Positions 28,917 to 38,102 are shown, numbered from the stretch's first letter. The stretch is 64,000 bases of DNA from Bacteroidetes bacterium UBA5697 (GCA_002420145.1 DIHL01000004.1:9419-73418), one strand, 5' to 3'. The notes: generated by a model from the sequence alone, not told the origin. Numbers and translations are program-made.

Positions 28917-30506
28917 TTATTTTATAACTTTTTTAAACTCAATTATAAATGAGGAGAGCTTAGTTTTTTTGTATTCAATTTTACCTTCCAATTGTTCGGT
29001 TAAGATATGAATTAGCTCTAGTCCTAATGTTCCGCTGTTTTTAAAATCTATGTCATCTGGAATTCCAGTCCCATTATCCGAATAAATTAATTGAAAATGT
29101 GATTCTTTTTGACTAATGGAAACAGAAATGATGTTTTCTTTATTTGTTTCAAAAGCGTATTTATAAGAATTTGTGATAAGCTCATTTAAAATTAACCCTA
29201 ATGGAATCATAGTATCAATATTAAATACCCAATCGTTTGGCACGTCAATGTTTTTTATTGGAGCTATAGTATTTTGTGTCAAAGTGCTTTCTACAGAATC
29301 TACTAATTGTCCTATATATTCTTTTAATTTAATGTGAGATAAATCTTCGGTTTCATATAATTTTTGGTGCACTAATGCCATCGATTGAATTCGGCGTTTA
29401 CTCTCATCTAAGGCGGCTACAACGCTATCATTTTTTTGATCATTACGTTGCATATTTAATAGGCTCGAGATGATTTGCATATTATTTTTTACACGATGAT
29501 GAATTTCTTTTATCAAAATTTGAATCTTCAATAAATTAGCCTCTAACTGTTGATTTTTGTATGCCACATCTTTATTGGCTGATTGTAAAAGAGCATATAA
29601 TTGATTGTTTTTTAAATATTGAAACATGGTTATAAAAATAAACGCACATAATAATGTAAACCAGATGTAGGTTATAATTCCAAGATAGGTTTTTGATGTT
29701 TGTGGATGTTTATAGGCAGTGCCAATGCGTAATTTTAATCCGTAAAGATTTAAATCAGTGTATATGAAATCACTTTCTTTTAAATTAAAGTTTTTATAAT
29801 ATTCTTCATCTCTTTTTTTATTATGAATAATGGTGCCATCATACACAACTTCTCTATCAAACTCAATATTATTTCCAAACGAAAATCGATGTACGAAAAG
29901 TGAATCATGCCCTCCTTTGTAAGTATAATCAAGAAGATACTTCACATTTAAAACAGGCGCTATATAACCTAATATTTTTCCTTGTTTATTCCGTGCAGAA
30001 AAATTAAATGGGAAACCAGCCCAACCTTCTCTTAAATTTATGGGGTCAAATAAACTGATATTATTTTGTTGCATTAAAGAGTTTAATTTTTGTATTTCAA
30101 AATCAGGGCGAAATGACGCCACGTTTATTCCCTTTAAATGAGCAGGATCTATTTGGTTTGGGGTGACAACATATTTGAAATATTGATTCGTATCCACCCA
30201 CGAAACAACAATTGAATCTTTAAAATTAATATCCTTTACTAAATCATGTAAAAAATGTTGGAGTTCAATTTCAGAAGGAAATGTTTCTGAATTTTCGATA
30301 TAAGCTCGAAGAGAAGAGATAACAGTAGAATAAACATTAACGCCTGTTTCTACTCTTAAAACAGCGTCAGATTGTATTTTAGTTAATCTGTCTTGTTGTT
30401 GTTGTTGTTCTGATTGGTAGAATGAATTTAAAAGGATTTGTAGTACTATGGCCCCGATTGCAAGGCCTATAAATAACACAAGGTAATATTTATACTTTTT
30501 AATCAA
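28917..30506 (-). CDS. Orphan sensor histidine kinase with CHASE-like sensor domain and HisKA_2-type core
   Basis: 529 residues: membrane helix (about 9-28), an extracytoplasmic sensor region resembling CHASE (about 40-265), a second helix (about 275-298), a short coiled coil, then the kinase core. The phospho-acceptor box is LIKEIHHRVKNNMQIISSLLN, typical of HisKA_2 kinases, and the ATPase has ILNELITNSYKYAF and DNGTGIPDD. The start is TTG; the upstream in-frame codons run directly into the stop of the helicase gene, two codons away. No response regulator is nearby. Confidence 0.88.
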   Translation of the reverse strand: MIKKYKYYLVLFIGLAIGAIVLQILLNSFYQSEQQQQQDRLTKIQSDAVLRVETGVNVYSTVISSLRAYIENSETFPSEIELQHFLHDLVKDINFKDSIVVSWVDTNQYFKYVVTPNQIDPAHLKGINVASFRPDFEIQKLNSLMQQNNISLFDPINLREGWAGFPFNFSARNKQGKILGYIAPVLNVKYLLDYTYKGGHDSLFVHRFSFGNNIEFDREVVYDGTIIHNKKRDEEYYKNFNLKESDFIYTDLNLYGLKLRIGTAYKHPQTSKTYLGIITYIWFTLLCAFIFITMFQYLKNNQLYALLQSANKDVAYKNQQLEANLLKIQILIKEIHHRVKNNMQIISSLLNMQRNDQKNDSVVAALDESKRRIQSMALVHQKLYETEDLSHIKLKEYIGQLVDSVESTLTQNTIAPIKNIDVPNDWVFNIDTMIPLGLILNELITNSYKYAFETNKENIISVSISQKESHFQLIYSDNGTGIPDDIDFKNSGTLGLELIHILTEQLEGKIEYKKTKLSSFIIEFKKVIK

Positions 30507-30509
30507 ATG

Positions 30510-31754
30510 TTACACTTTTTGCGGGCCGTTAAATGGTTTTTTCTTAAAGCCAGGCTTTGATTTATTTCCTGATGGGCGAGGCTTGTCAAATTTCTTTTTA
30601 GCCGCATCTGGATTGTATTCAGGGCCTTTTCCAAATTCTTCAGGTATAGGCATTTTTGTGACATCAATACCCATTAAGGCTTCAATTTGTGCAAAACGAG
30701 GTTGGTCTTTTTCGTTGATAAAGGTAATAGCCACACCTTCTTTAGCAGCACGAGCGGTACGACCAATTCGGTGAATATAATCTTCTGGATCTGGCGGAGC
30801 ATCATAGTTTACAACTAAGCTAATGCCATCCACATCAATACCACGTGATAAAATATCGGTTCCTATTAAAATACGTAAATTACGCGCTTTGAAATTTCGC
30901 ATAATTTCTTCACGTTCGGTTTGTTCTAAATCCGATGAAAATCCTTGAACCGAATATTTTAAAGCCTTAAAAGTTTGCGCTAATTCTTTTACTTTTTCTT
31001 TAGTTGAAGAGAAAATAATCACTGAAGAAAAATCTTCATTTTTTAAAATCTCCTTTAATAATTTTTCTTTTTGATTGTCGTAAACAACATAAGCTTGTTG
31101 CACAATACCAGCAGCTGGTTTAGAAATAGCAATATTAATCGTTTCTGGATTTTGTAATAAATGCCCTGCTAATATTCTAATTTTTGGAGCCATGGTTGCC
31201 GAGAACATAATTGTTTGTCTTTTCTCAGGAACGTATTTTAAAATGGTTTTAATATCATCTGCAAAACCCATGTCAAGCATACGATCCGCTTCATCTAAAA
31301 TTAAATGCTCGATGGTTTCAAATTTCACATCTCCAGATTGTAACAAGGCTATTAAGCGTCCTGGAGTTGCAATCACAATATCCACACCTTCGCGTAATGA
31401 TTTTGCCTGACGTTCCCAAGTAACGCCATCATTACCGCCGTAAATGCCAATAGAGCTAACGGCACAAAAATAAGCCATGCCTTCAATTTGTTGGTCAATT
31501 TGCAATACTAGTTCGCGAGTAGGGGCAATGATTAGAGTGTTGATGCCACCTTTTTTTGTTTTGATGATTTTATCTAAAACAGGTAATACAAAAGCAGCAG
31601 TTTTTCCGGTACCAGTTTGTGCGCAGGCAATTAAATCTTTACCAGCCTGAATAACAGGAATGGCTTGTTGTTGTATTGGAGTAGGTAGTTTGTAACCCAT
31701 AGATTGCAAACCATCTATTAATGATTGATCGAAATTAAAATCGTTGAATGTCAA
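30510..31754 (-). CDS. DEAD-box RNA helicase, RhlE-like
   Basis: 414 residues. Motifs in order: Q motif (PTPIQQQAIP), motif I AQTGTGKT, Ia PTREL, Ib TPGR, II DEAD, III SAT, then IV-VI in the C-terminal RecA fold, with RGIDVDG and HRIGRTAR. A basic, Gly/Pro-rich tail (KKFDKPRPSGNKSKPG) should bind RNA. Such helicases act in ribosome assembly and cold adaptation. The start is TTG; an in-frame stop lies just upstream and no ATG precedes the Q motif. The histidine kinase follows after 3 bases in the same frame. Confidence 0.94.
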   Translation of the reverse strand: MTFNDFNFDQSLIDGLQSMGYKLPTPIQQQAIPVIQAGKDLIACAQTGTGKTAAFVLPVLDKIIKTKKGGINTLIIAPTRELVLQIDQQIEGMAYFCAVSSIGIYGGNDGVTWERQAKSLREGVDIVIATPGRLIALLQSGDVKFETIEHLILDEADRMLDMGFADDIKTILKYVPEKRQTIMFSATMAPKIRILAGHLLQNPETINIAISKPAAGIVQQAYVVYDNQKEKLLKEILKNEDFSSVIIFSSTKEKVKELAQTFKALKYSVQGFSSDLEQTEREEIMRNFKARNLRILIGTDILSRGIDVDGISLVVNYDAPPDPEDYIHRIGRTARAAKEGVAITFINEKDQPRFAQIEALMGIDVTKMPIPEEFGKGPEYNPDAAKKKFDKPRPSGNKSKPGFKKKPFNGPQKV

Positions 31755-31840
31755 AAGAATATGTTTTAATTAATTTAAATATTTAGCCCCTAATTTACTA
31801 CTTTTAAAGCAATTATATATTGAAATTTGTCGAATGTATT

Positions 31841-31899
31841 TGTCAGGCTGAGAGGAGTCGAAGCCGCTCATAAACCCTTCGACTTCGCTCAGGGTGACT
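31841..31899 (+). repeat. Dispersed intergenic repeat, inverted pair
   Basis: Two facing copies of one element: TGTCAGGCTGAG...AGTCGAAG and ACCCTTCGACTTCGCTCAGGGTGAC. The TTCGAC...GCTCAG core is the same as the 20-base units found inside ftsZ and gatA. It separates the helicase gene from the divergent LACC1-type gene and ends 4 bases before the latter's ATG. Confidence 0.75.
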
Positions 31900-31903
31900 T
31901 AAA

Positions 31904-32620
31904 ATGAAATTTATGTACTGGATTAAAACGCCTCATATTAACACAACTCATGGTTTTTCAACTCGAAATGGAGGCGTTTCTGCTGCCCCTTTTTTAAGTT
32001 TAAATTTAGGAGGCACAGAGGATTTGCCTGAACACATTGCTGAAAACAGAAAACGTGCTTTAGGAGATTTAGATATTGAGATGAATCAGGTATCTTATTT
32101 AAATCAAATACACAGCAATATCGTTTGTCAGGCAAGTGTAGGAAAACAAACAGGTGATGCTTTAGTGACCAATCAAAAAAACTTAGCCATTGCTGTGGGT
32201 GCCGCCGATTGTTATCCCGTTTTATTTTACGATGAAAAAAACCAAGTGATAGGAGCTGCGCATTGTGGTTGGAAGGGCACTTTAGCTAAAATTGTAAAAA
32301 ATACGATTGACGAGATGGTGCGATTAGGCGCAGAAGTTTCTCAAATTAAAGTTGCCATTGGTCAAGGAATTTGTAAAGCTAATTATCAAGTAAGTGAAGA
32401 GGTGATACAGCAATTTAAATCAGCAGGATTTACAAATGATTGCTGGGAAGGCCGACAATTAGATTTGTTACAAGCCAATAAATTTGTGGCTTTAGAAAGT
32501 GGCATTGAACCAAAACATATTTGGAGCATGAATCGATGTACAACAGAAGAAGACTTCTTTTCTTACAGAAGAGACAACGGAAAAACAGGTAGAATGTGGG
32601 CTGTGATTATGCTCAAATAA
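31904..32620 (+). CDS. LACC1/YfiH (DUF152) family purine nucleoside phosphorylase / laccase-domain protein
   Basis: 238 residues. The family motifs are GFSTRNGGVS, QVSYLNQIHS, GDALVT, VGAADCYPVLFYD, GAAHCGWKGT and the late C-containing RCTTEEDFFSYRRD. The His/Cys residues of IHS, ADC and AHCGWKG form the metal/active site. Homologues (LACC1, YfiH/PgeF) act on purine nucleosides; PgeF was also linked to peptidoglycan precursor quality control. The start is MKF at 31904, immediately after a repeat element. Confidence 0.9.
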   Translation: MKFMYWIKTPHINTTHGFSTRNGGVSAAPFLSLNLGGTEDLPEHIAENRKRALGDLDIEMNQVSYLNQIHSNIVCQASVGKQTGDALVTNQKNLAIAVGAADCYPVLFYDEKNQVIGAAHCGWKGTLAKIVKNTIDEMVRLGAEVSQIKVAIGQGICKANYQVSEEVIQQFKSAGFTNDCWEGRQLDLLQANKFVALESGIEPKHIWSMNRCTTEEDFFSYRRDNGKTGRMWAVIMLK

Positions 32621-33292
32621 TTATGGAGCTTTATAAATAGGCGTTGCCGAATTTAAATTTCCTAAATACGTTTTATATAAATTTAATTGTTGTTGTCGTT
32701 CTTCATTAGTTATTCGGGCAGGTGAAAAACAAATAAATGGCGGCATAACTGTTATGCCTGCAAAATATAACATGCCATGTTGTATAGGATACAAAATGGT
32801 TTCTAAATTTCCATTTTTTCCAGTATTACCGTAAGCAATTTCTGGTCCTCCAGTAGTGAGGGTTAAAAACGCAGTTTTATTTTTATAAGTTCCGTTATCG
32901 TAAACGCCTTTTCCTGCGCCATAAACTAAACCCATGGCAAATACCCGATCTACCCAGCCTTTTAAAATAGCCGGCAAGCCAAACCACCATAATGGAAAAT
33001 TAAAAATCAAAGTGTCGCACCATTCTAATTTTTCCATTTCTGTTTTTAGCTCAGGTGTAAACAAATTGTTTTGATAAGCATTCACTTGTTCCATTTGGTA
33101 TTTAAAAAAATCAGGATTTTGTAAAGCTGTAAAATCATGTTTATCACCCACAGGATTAAAGCCCATGGCATATAAATCAGACACTTTTACTTCGGCTCCT
33201 TGTGATTGAAAGTAAGTAACAGCTTCATTTTTTAAACTACTACAAAACGATTTGCTCTCAGGGTGAGCATGAATGATTAATATTTTTTTCAT
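32621..33292 (-). CDS. NAD(P)H dehydrogenase (quinone), flavodoxin-like fold
   Basis: 223 residues. The FMN/FAD phosphate loop is IIHAHPESKSFCSSL, followed by KVSDLYAMGFNPVGDKHDF, FPLWWFGLPAILKGWVDRVFAMG and TLTTGGPEIAYG. This is the flavodoxin_2 family (NQO1, MdaB, KefF), which carries out two-electron reduction of quinones or other acceptors with NAD(P)H. The start ATG gives the usual short lead-in to the Rossmann strand. It converges on the LACC1-type gene. Confidence 0.92.
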   Translation of the reverse strand: MKKILIIHAHPESKSFCSSLKNEAVTYFQSQGAEVKVSDLYAMGFNPVGDKHDFTALQNPDFFKYQMEQVNAYQNNLFTPELKTEMEKLEWCDTLIFNFPLWWFGLPAILKGWVDRVFAMGLVYGAGKGVYDNGTYKNKTAFLTLTTGGPEIAYGNTGKNGNLETILYPIQHGMLYFAGITVMPPFICFSPARITNEERQQQLNLYKTYLGNLNSATPIYKAP

Positions 33293-33299
33293 TTTTCGA

Positions 33300-33998
33300 T
33301 TAATGATATTTATAACCGATGCTCACTAAGCCAGTGAAACAATTTTGATGAAAGGGTTTTAATAAGTAAGGATCTTTTCTTTCAAAAATCGGTCTGTTCC
33401 AACCAGGATTAGTCACATCATATTCTGCCTCTAAGATAACAGAAATAGAAATTCGTTTGATGATTAATTTAGGTTGTATCATTATTTTAGGCGAGAAGAA
33501 TTGATTTTTTTGAGAAATGTATTCATTCTTGCTTAAGGTTGTTCTTCCAGTATTAAATCCAATGTATCCCGATATGCTCAATGTTTTTTTAGAAGTACCT
33601 ATTCCATAACCAATACCACAACCTATGGCATAGCCAGATATTTTGGTATTTAAACTATCCTCTATCATAACGCGTGTTGGAATGATTTTATAATAGTTTA
33701 TTTGATCATAAATTCTTGAATTAATACTTAATGTATGATTGTATCCAGAAACTCCTATGCCTATAATTTGAAGTGGAAGATTTGGGTCTATTTTTTTATC
33801 AATGCTATTAATTTGGTTGTAATAGCTTTTGTCGTAAACACGATAACCATAATATAAATCGATAGATCCATTATGGTAAAATTCTGTTTTAACAGGGGCT
33901 TCTTTTTTCTCTTTCTCTTTTTTGATTTTAATTTTTGTGGTTTGAGAAAAGAAATTAACAGAACAGATGATGAAGATGAAAAGTAAGAGTTTATGCAT
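33300..33998 (-). CDS. Exported beta-rich protein, probable outer-membrane protein, function unknown
   Basis: 232 residues from ATG 33998: signal peptide MHKLLLFIFIICSVNFFSQ, a Lys/Glu-rich linker (KIKIKKEKEKKE), then alternating strands with a Gly-rich stretch (GYAIGCGIGYGIGTSKKT), ending in GLVSIGYKYH, which resembles a beta-barrel C-terminus. An in-frame start 34 codons upstream (34100) would run into the ftsZ terminator hairpin and displace the signal peptide, so I reject it. Confidence 0.72.
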   Translation of the reverse strand: MHKLLLFIFIICSVNFFSQTTKIKIKKEKEKKEAPVKTEFYHNGSIDLYYGYRVYDKSYYNQINSIDKKIDPNLPLQIIGIGVSGYNHTLSINSRIYDQINYYKIIPTRVMIEDSLNTKISGYAIGCGIGYGIGTSKKTLSISGYIGFNTGRTTLSKNEYISQKNQFFSPKIMIQPKLIIKRISISVILEAEYDVTNPGWNRPIFERKDPYLLKPFHQNCFTGLVSIGYKYH

Positions 33999-34085
33999 AT
34001 AATAAATACTTACCAGTGTAACGAGATTTTTACAAAAAAGATACAGAATATAGCGAGATAATATTAAATAGATGTTTGGTTTACA

Positions 34086-34125
34086 ATAAAAAACCCTCAC
34101 ATTTTTGTGAGGGTTTCTTTTTTAT
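34086..34125. terminator. Terminator after ftsZ
   Basis: Stem AAACCCTCAC (34091-34100) / GTGAGGGTTT (34107-34116) with A- and T-runs on both sides. It ends the division cluster 13 bases after the ftsZ stop. Confidence 0.85.
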
Positions 34126-34137
34126 TATTGTTTAATA

Positions 34138-35748
34138 CTAATCTACGTTATCGTGTAAAAACGAGTTGTTTGGTCTAATCTCATTGTTTTCGCCTAATGT
34201 ATAACGAGATACTTGAGAATCAGTAGAAGGCGTAGAACTTGTATTATCTAAGTTTACTTGTTTACGTTGCCAAGCAGATGTTTTTTCTAAGTCATTTAAA
34301 CCTTCAGGAGTTTTCATTTTCAATGTCAACTCTTTTAATTTTTTAATACGCTCTTGTGCCAAACGAATTTGTTCTTCGCGGCTATTGCTTTCTGCTTGGA
34401 TGATGTCGTTTACTTCTTCTTCATTAGAAGAAATATCATTGATGATAAATTCTTGTTTAGAAGCTTCAACTACTGTTTCATTTACAAACGTTGCAGGGGT
34501 TTCGTTTAATGGCTCATCTAAAGAATACACTTTAAAAGCTGGTTTCTCGTCCACTGAGCTTGTCGAAGTGCTTTCCTTAATTTCGTTTGTAATTGGAGCA
34601 GTTGGCTCTTCAACTTTATTAATGATTGGAGTTTCAACTGTTTCTTCTTTTACAAAAATAAACGGTTCATTAGTTTGTATTTCATCAATAATAGAAGTTT
34701 GTACTGGCTCAACTTTAGCAACTGTAGGCTCGTCTAAACGAACAATTTTACGCTCTGCAAAAGTTGGTGCTTCGTAACCTGAATTAATTTTTGAATTAAA
34801 TCCTGTTGCAATAATTGTTACAGAAACGTTATCTCCTAAAGATGGATCAGTACCGTAACCTGTAATTAATTCTGCTGTACCACCAGCTGCTTCTTGAATA
34901 AAATCAGTAATTTCACCAAACTCATCCATTTCAATATCATCGCTTCCGCTCATGATATTTAATAAGACGTGACGAGCACCTGAGATATCGTTGTCATTTA
35001 ATAATGGAGAAATTAAAGCATTTTCTACTGCACGTAAAGCACGTTTCTCTCCACTTGCAATAGCAGAACCCATAATAGCTACACCGCTATCTTGCATCAC
35101 TGTTTTCACATCATTAAAATCCACATTCACATGCATGTGTAAGCTAATGATTTCTGCAATTGATTTTGCTGCGCTAGTTAATACATTATCCGCGTGAGCA
35201 AATGCTTCTGTCATTTTTAAACTTCCGTAGATTTCACGTAATTTATCGTTACCAATAACGATTAACGTATCTACATATTTTTTCATTTCTTCTAAGCCTT
35301 TCTCAGCTTGCTCTCTACGTTTTTTTCCTTCAAAAGAAAATGGAATAGTAACGATACCAACTGTTAAAATGCCTAACTCTTTTGCAATAGACGCAATTAC
35401 TGGAGCTGCTCCAGTACCAGTACCACCGCCTAAACCAGCTGTGATAAATACCATTTCGGTATTGTCTTTTAATAAGTCTTTAATTTCTTCAATGCTCTCT
35501 AAAGCAGAGTCACGACCAACTTCAGGTTTAGCACCTGCTCCTAATCCTCTAGTTAAAGAGTTACCTAATTGTATTTTATGAGGTACTGGGCTTTTGCCTA
35601 ATGCTTGTTTATCGGTATTGCATATAATGAAATCTACACCTTTAATTCCTAAACGGAACATGTGATTAACAGCGTTACTTCCGCCGCCACCAACGCCAAT
35701 TACTTTAATAATTGAGCTTTCTTCTTGTGGTAATTCAAATTGCATCAT
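34138..35748 (-). CDS. ftsZ: Cell division GTPase FtsZ
   Basis: 536 residues. The tubulin-like GTPase core (about 10-320) shows GVGGGGSNAVNHM, the tubulin signature GGGTGTGAAPVIA and the T7-loop region NVDFNDVKTVM. A long variable linker (about 330-500) is rich in Glu/Val/Thr. The C-terminal peptide IRPNNSFLHDNVD binds FtsA and other partners. FtsZ polymerises into the division ring. A 20-base dispersed-repeat core lies inside the linker (34551-34570). It is last in the cluster, 138 bases after ftsA, and ends at a terminator. Confidence 0.97.
   Translation of the reverse strand: MMQFELPQEESSIIKVIGVGGGGSNAVNHMFRLGIKGVDFIICNTDKQALGKSPVPHKIQLGNSLTRGLGAGAKPEVGRDSALESIEEIKDLLKDNTEMVFITAGLGGGTGTGAAPVIASIAKELGILTVGIVTIPFSFEGKKRREQAEKGLEEMKKYVDTLIVIGNDKLREIYGSLKMTEAFAHADNVLTSAAKSIAEIISLHMHVNVDFNDVKTVMQDSGVAIMGSAIASGEKRALRAVENALISPLLNDNDISGARHVLLNIMSGSDDIEMDEFGEITDFIQEAAGGTAELITGYGTDPSLGDNVSVTIIATGFNSKINSGYEAPTFAERKIVRLDEPTVAKVEPVQTSIIDEIQTNEPFIFVKEETVETPIINKVEEPTAPITNEIKESTSTSSVDEKPAFKVYSLDEPLNETPATFVNETVVEASKQEFIINDISSNEEEVNDIIQAESNSREEQIRLAQERIKKLKELTLKMKTPEGLNDLEKTSAWQRKQVNLDNTSSTPSTDSQVSRYTLGENNEIRPNNSFLHDNVD
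34551..34570 (-). repeat. Dispersed-repeat core inside the ftsZ linker coding region
   Basis: On the minus strand CACTTCGACAAGCTCAGTGG reads in frame as part of STSTSSVDE at about residues 393-400. The same TTCGACxxGCTCAG core occurs in the spacer at 31841-31899 and in gatA at 60761-60780. Its codons (TCG, AGC, GTG) are unlike the A/T-ending codons around it. Confidence 0.6.
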
Positions 35749-35807
35749 GGTATGTAGTTTTAAATTTTTAATTCTTGTTGTTATTCTTTATTATTTTTTA
35801 TTTACAT

Positions 35808-35847
35808 CCCCCGTCCTGCGGACACCCCCTTCAAAGGGGGAAAGGGC
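35808..35847. repeat. GC-rich dispersed repeat between ftsA and ftsZ
   Basis: CCCCGTCCTGCGGACAC is followed by a hairpin CCCCCTT (35825-35831) / AAGGGGG (35834-35840) and AAAGGGC. It is strikingly GC-rich against its A/T-rich surroundings and resembles a short repeat common in Bacteroidota spacers. With no T-run on the minus side it should not act as a strong terminator, but it could modulate ftsZ expression. Confidence 0.6.
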
Positions 35848-35886
35848 TTTAATTTTAATTCATCACTTATAACTCATCTCTTATCA

Positions 35887-37251
35887 CTACTCCACGTCAT
35901 CGCTCATCCAATCTTTAGCTTTGCTAATTAAGGAGTCGAAGAAGTTTCCTACTTTTTGTTTAGAGTGACCAGTTACTTTTTTCTCTGCTTTTTGTTTTGC
36001 TTCAACTGTTTCTACTAATACTTTTTCTTCAACCGCTTTAGTAGAGTTGCTTCCACGTTTCAATTCGCGCTCGTATTTTTCAATACCTTTCATTACCAAG
36101 CCCACACCTGTTGCGTACATTGGATTTTTTAATTCATCGTCAGCACCCGCTAAGTGTTCGTTAGGTGTTCCAATACGGCAATCCATACCAGTAGTTAACA
36201 TCACTAATTGAGGTAAGTGTTTTAATTGAGAACCACCACCTGTAACTACAATGCCGCCAGCTAATTTGCGTTCGAAACCAGAAGATTTAATTTCAAATAA
36301 TACGAACTCTAAAATTTCTTCCATACGCGCTTGAATAATTTGCGCTAATGTGTTTACCGAAATTTCTTTATGTGGACGACCTCTTAATCCTGGGATGGAG
36401 ATCACCTCGTTCATTTGATTTTCTTGCGCTAAAGCTGAACCGAAACGCATTTTTAATTGTTCTGCTTGTGTTTTAATAATTCCACAACCTTCTTTAATAT
36501 CATCAGTAATGATGTTACCACCAAAAGGAATCACAGCAGTGTGACGAATAATACCATCGTAGAAAATAGCCACGTCAGTTGTTCCACCACCAATATCAAC
36601 TAAAACAACTCCTGCTTCTTTTTCTTCATCACTTAAAACCGCATCAGCACTTGCTAATGGCTCTAAGTGTAAATCAACCGTCGTTAATTTTGCTCTATCC
36701 ACACATTTAAAAATATTTTTTACAGCACTAACTTGACCTGTAATGATGTGGAAATTTCCTTCTAAACGAATACCAGAATGTCCGATTGGATTACGGATTC
36801 CGCTTTCGTTATCAATAATATATTCTTGAGGAATCACGTGAATAATTTCTTCACCCGGACTCATCACTAAACGATGCATGTTATCAATTAATTGATCCAC
36901 GTCGTTTTGAGACACTTCTTCCTCTAATGATTTACGAGTCACCATGCCGCGGTGTTGCATACTTTTAATATGCTGGCCAGCAATACCAACAATTACTTCT
37001 TCAATATCAATGTTTGCTTTATCGCCCGCAATTTTAATAGCCGCTTTAATAGATTCTATGGTTTGCTCAATATTAGCCACTACACCACGGTGTACACCCA
37101 ATGATTCGGATTTACCGATGCTTAAAATTTCTACTTTACCGTGTTCGTTTTTATAACCTACGATAGCGGCAATTTTAGTTGTTCCAATGTCTAGTCCTAC
37201 AACTAGTTCAGCATTTTCTGGCATTTGTTTTCCTACGTGCTTATTGTCCAT
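35887..37251 (-). CDS. ftsA: Cell division protein FtsA
   Basis: 454 residues, actin-like ATPase that anchors FtsZ to the membrane. N-terminal VGLDIGTTKIAAIVG is phosphate-1, VDIGGGTTDVAIF is phosphate-2 and GIVVTGGGSQLKHL is the adenosine motif. The 1C (SHS2) domain lies at about 85-165. A basic variable linker ends in an amphipathic helix, FFDSLISKAKDWMSDD, which should bind membrane. It starts 4 bases after the ftsQ stop. Confidence 0.97.
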   Translation of the reverse strand: MDNKHVGKQMPENAELVVGLDIGTTKIAAIVGYKNEHGKVEILSIGKSESLGVHRGVVANIEQTIESIKAAIKIAGDKANIDIEEVIVGIAGQHIKSMQHRGMVTRKSLEEEVSQNDVDQLIDNMHRLVMSPGEEIIHVIPQEYIIDNESGIRNPIGHSGIRLEGNFHIITGQVSAVKNIFKCVDRAKLTTVDLHLEPLASADAVLSDEEKEAGVVLVDIGGGTTDVAIFYDGIIRHTAVIPFGGNIITDDIKEGCGIIKTQAEQLKMRFGSALAQENQMNEVISIPGLRGRPHKEISVNTLAQIIQARMEEILEFVLFEIKSSGFERKLAGGIVVTGGGSQLKHLPQLVMLTTGMDCRIGTPNEHLAGADDELKNPMYATGVGLVMKGIEKYERELKRGSNSTKAVEEKVLVETVEAKQKAEKKVTGHSKQKVGNFFDSLISKAKDWMSDDVE

Positions 37252-37255
37252 ATTC

Positions 37256-38089
37256 TTATTTTTTAGTCTTGCCTATCGGTAGACAGGTGCAAACCACTTG
37301 GTTCTTATATTTTATATTAATGGTTGAGTATTTATTCCAACCATCTGTTTTATTTAATCCTTCTGTATAAAATAGTTTTAGCTTTTCAAATTTCTCTTCA
37401 AAATCTTTTGCTTCGCCAAAAACAATTTTATGATTACCGATAGAAGGGTATAATTCCAACTCTTTATCGGGTGTTACATTTATTTGATGTATCAGGCTTG
37501 CTAAAACCGAATCTTTAGCGATGTAAACTGAGATATTATAAATATCATCTAGTACGCTTACTTTACTAAACACTTCGTGCTTGGCAATGGTTGTTACTGG
37601 AAACTGATAACGCGATGCAAATGGTTCTATAATGTATCCTGTTGCAATTAATACACGAGCTGTGTATTTATCACTTAAAGGCATTAGTTTTGATTTATCA
37701 TCAATGTAATAACTTTCGCCATCCATGTTTATTACTCGAACTAATGGTGTGCGTTGTGTTACTTCAATGGTTACATCTCCATTTACATCTACAGCAATGT
37801 CTGCATTTTCAACAGCAGGGTGAGAGTTTAAAGCTTTCTCTAAACCATTCACATCAATATTTTTTAAAGAGGTATGTAAAATAGAATCGTTTCTGTCTTT
37901 AAAAAATTCTTTTACATCTTCTTCATCAATAAATGTGTTTTCCTCTGTGTTGTTTACCGACACGTATAAGTTTTCAGCTACTACGTTTTTTTCTTTGCCA
38001 GTGGCAAAAGCTAAAGACGCAAATAGACCTGATAATCCAATAATCCAAAGAACGATAACTATTATTTTTCTAAAATTAATTTTTTTCAT
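37256..38089 (-). CDS. ftsQ: Cell division protein FtsQ
   Basis: 277 residues from ATG 38087-38089 (MKKINFRK). A cytoplasmic tail, one membrane helix (about 9-29), a POTRA-like region (about 40-110, FIDEEDVKEFF...SHPAVENADI) and the FtsQ beta domain ending INIKYKNQVVCT. It links FtsL-family proteins to the divisome. An upstream in-frame ATG (38110) falls inside a dispersed repeat and adds MTSRKTK, so I reject it. The last residues, CLPIGKTKK, include a stretch that looks derived from another repeat (37270-37290). Confidence 0.93.
   Translation of the reverse strand: MKKINFRKIIVIVLWIIGLSGLFASLAFATGKEKNVVAENLYVSVNNTEENTFIDEEDVKEFFKDRNDSILHTSLKNIDVNGLEKALNSHPAVENADIAVDVNGDVTIEVTQRTPLVRVINMDGESYYIDDKSKLMPLSDKYTARVLIATGYIIEPFASRYQFPVTTIAKHEVFSKVSVLDDIYNISVYIAKDSVLASLIHQINVTPDKELELYPSIGNHKIVFGEAKDFEEKFEKLKLFYTEGLNKTDGWNKYSTINIKYKNQVVCTCLPIGKTKK
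37270..37290 (-). repeat. Short palindromic repeat at the 3' end of ftsQ
   Basis: The minus strand reads GCACCTGTCTACCGATAGGC, with imperfect symmetry around CTACCGATAG. It resembles the nested unit at 25288-25308 (ACCTGTCTGTCGACAAGGCAG on the minus strand). It encodes TCLPIG directly after the conserved NQVVC end of FtsQ. Confidence 0.45.
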
Positions 38090-38102
38090 TTTTGTTTTTC
38101 TA

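Noticed and set aside
28917..31754. Helicase and histidine kinase as one broken gene
   Set aside because: Each is complete at both ends, with all expected motifs, and such a fusion is not a known family; the shared frame is noted as a finding instead.
33999..34100. Longer N-terminus for the exported protein at 33300
   Set aside because: It would begin inside the ftsZ terminator and place 34 residues before a good signal peptide.
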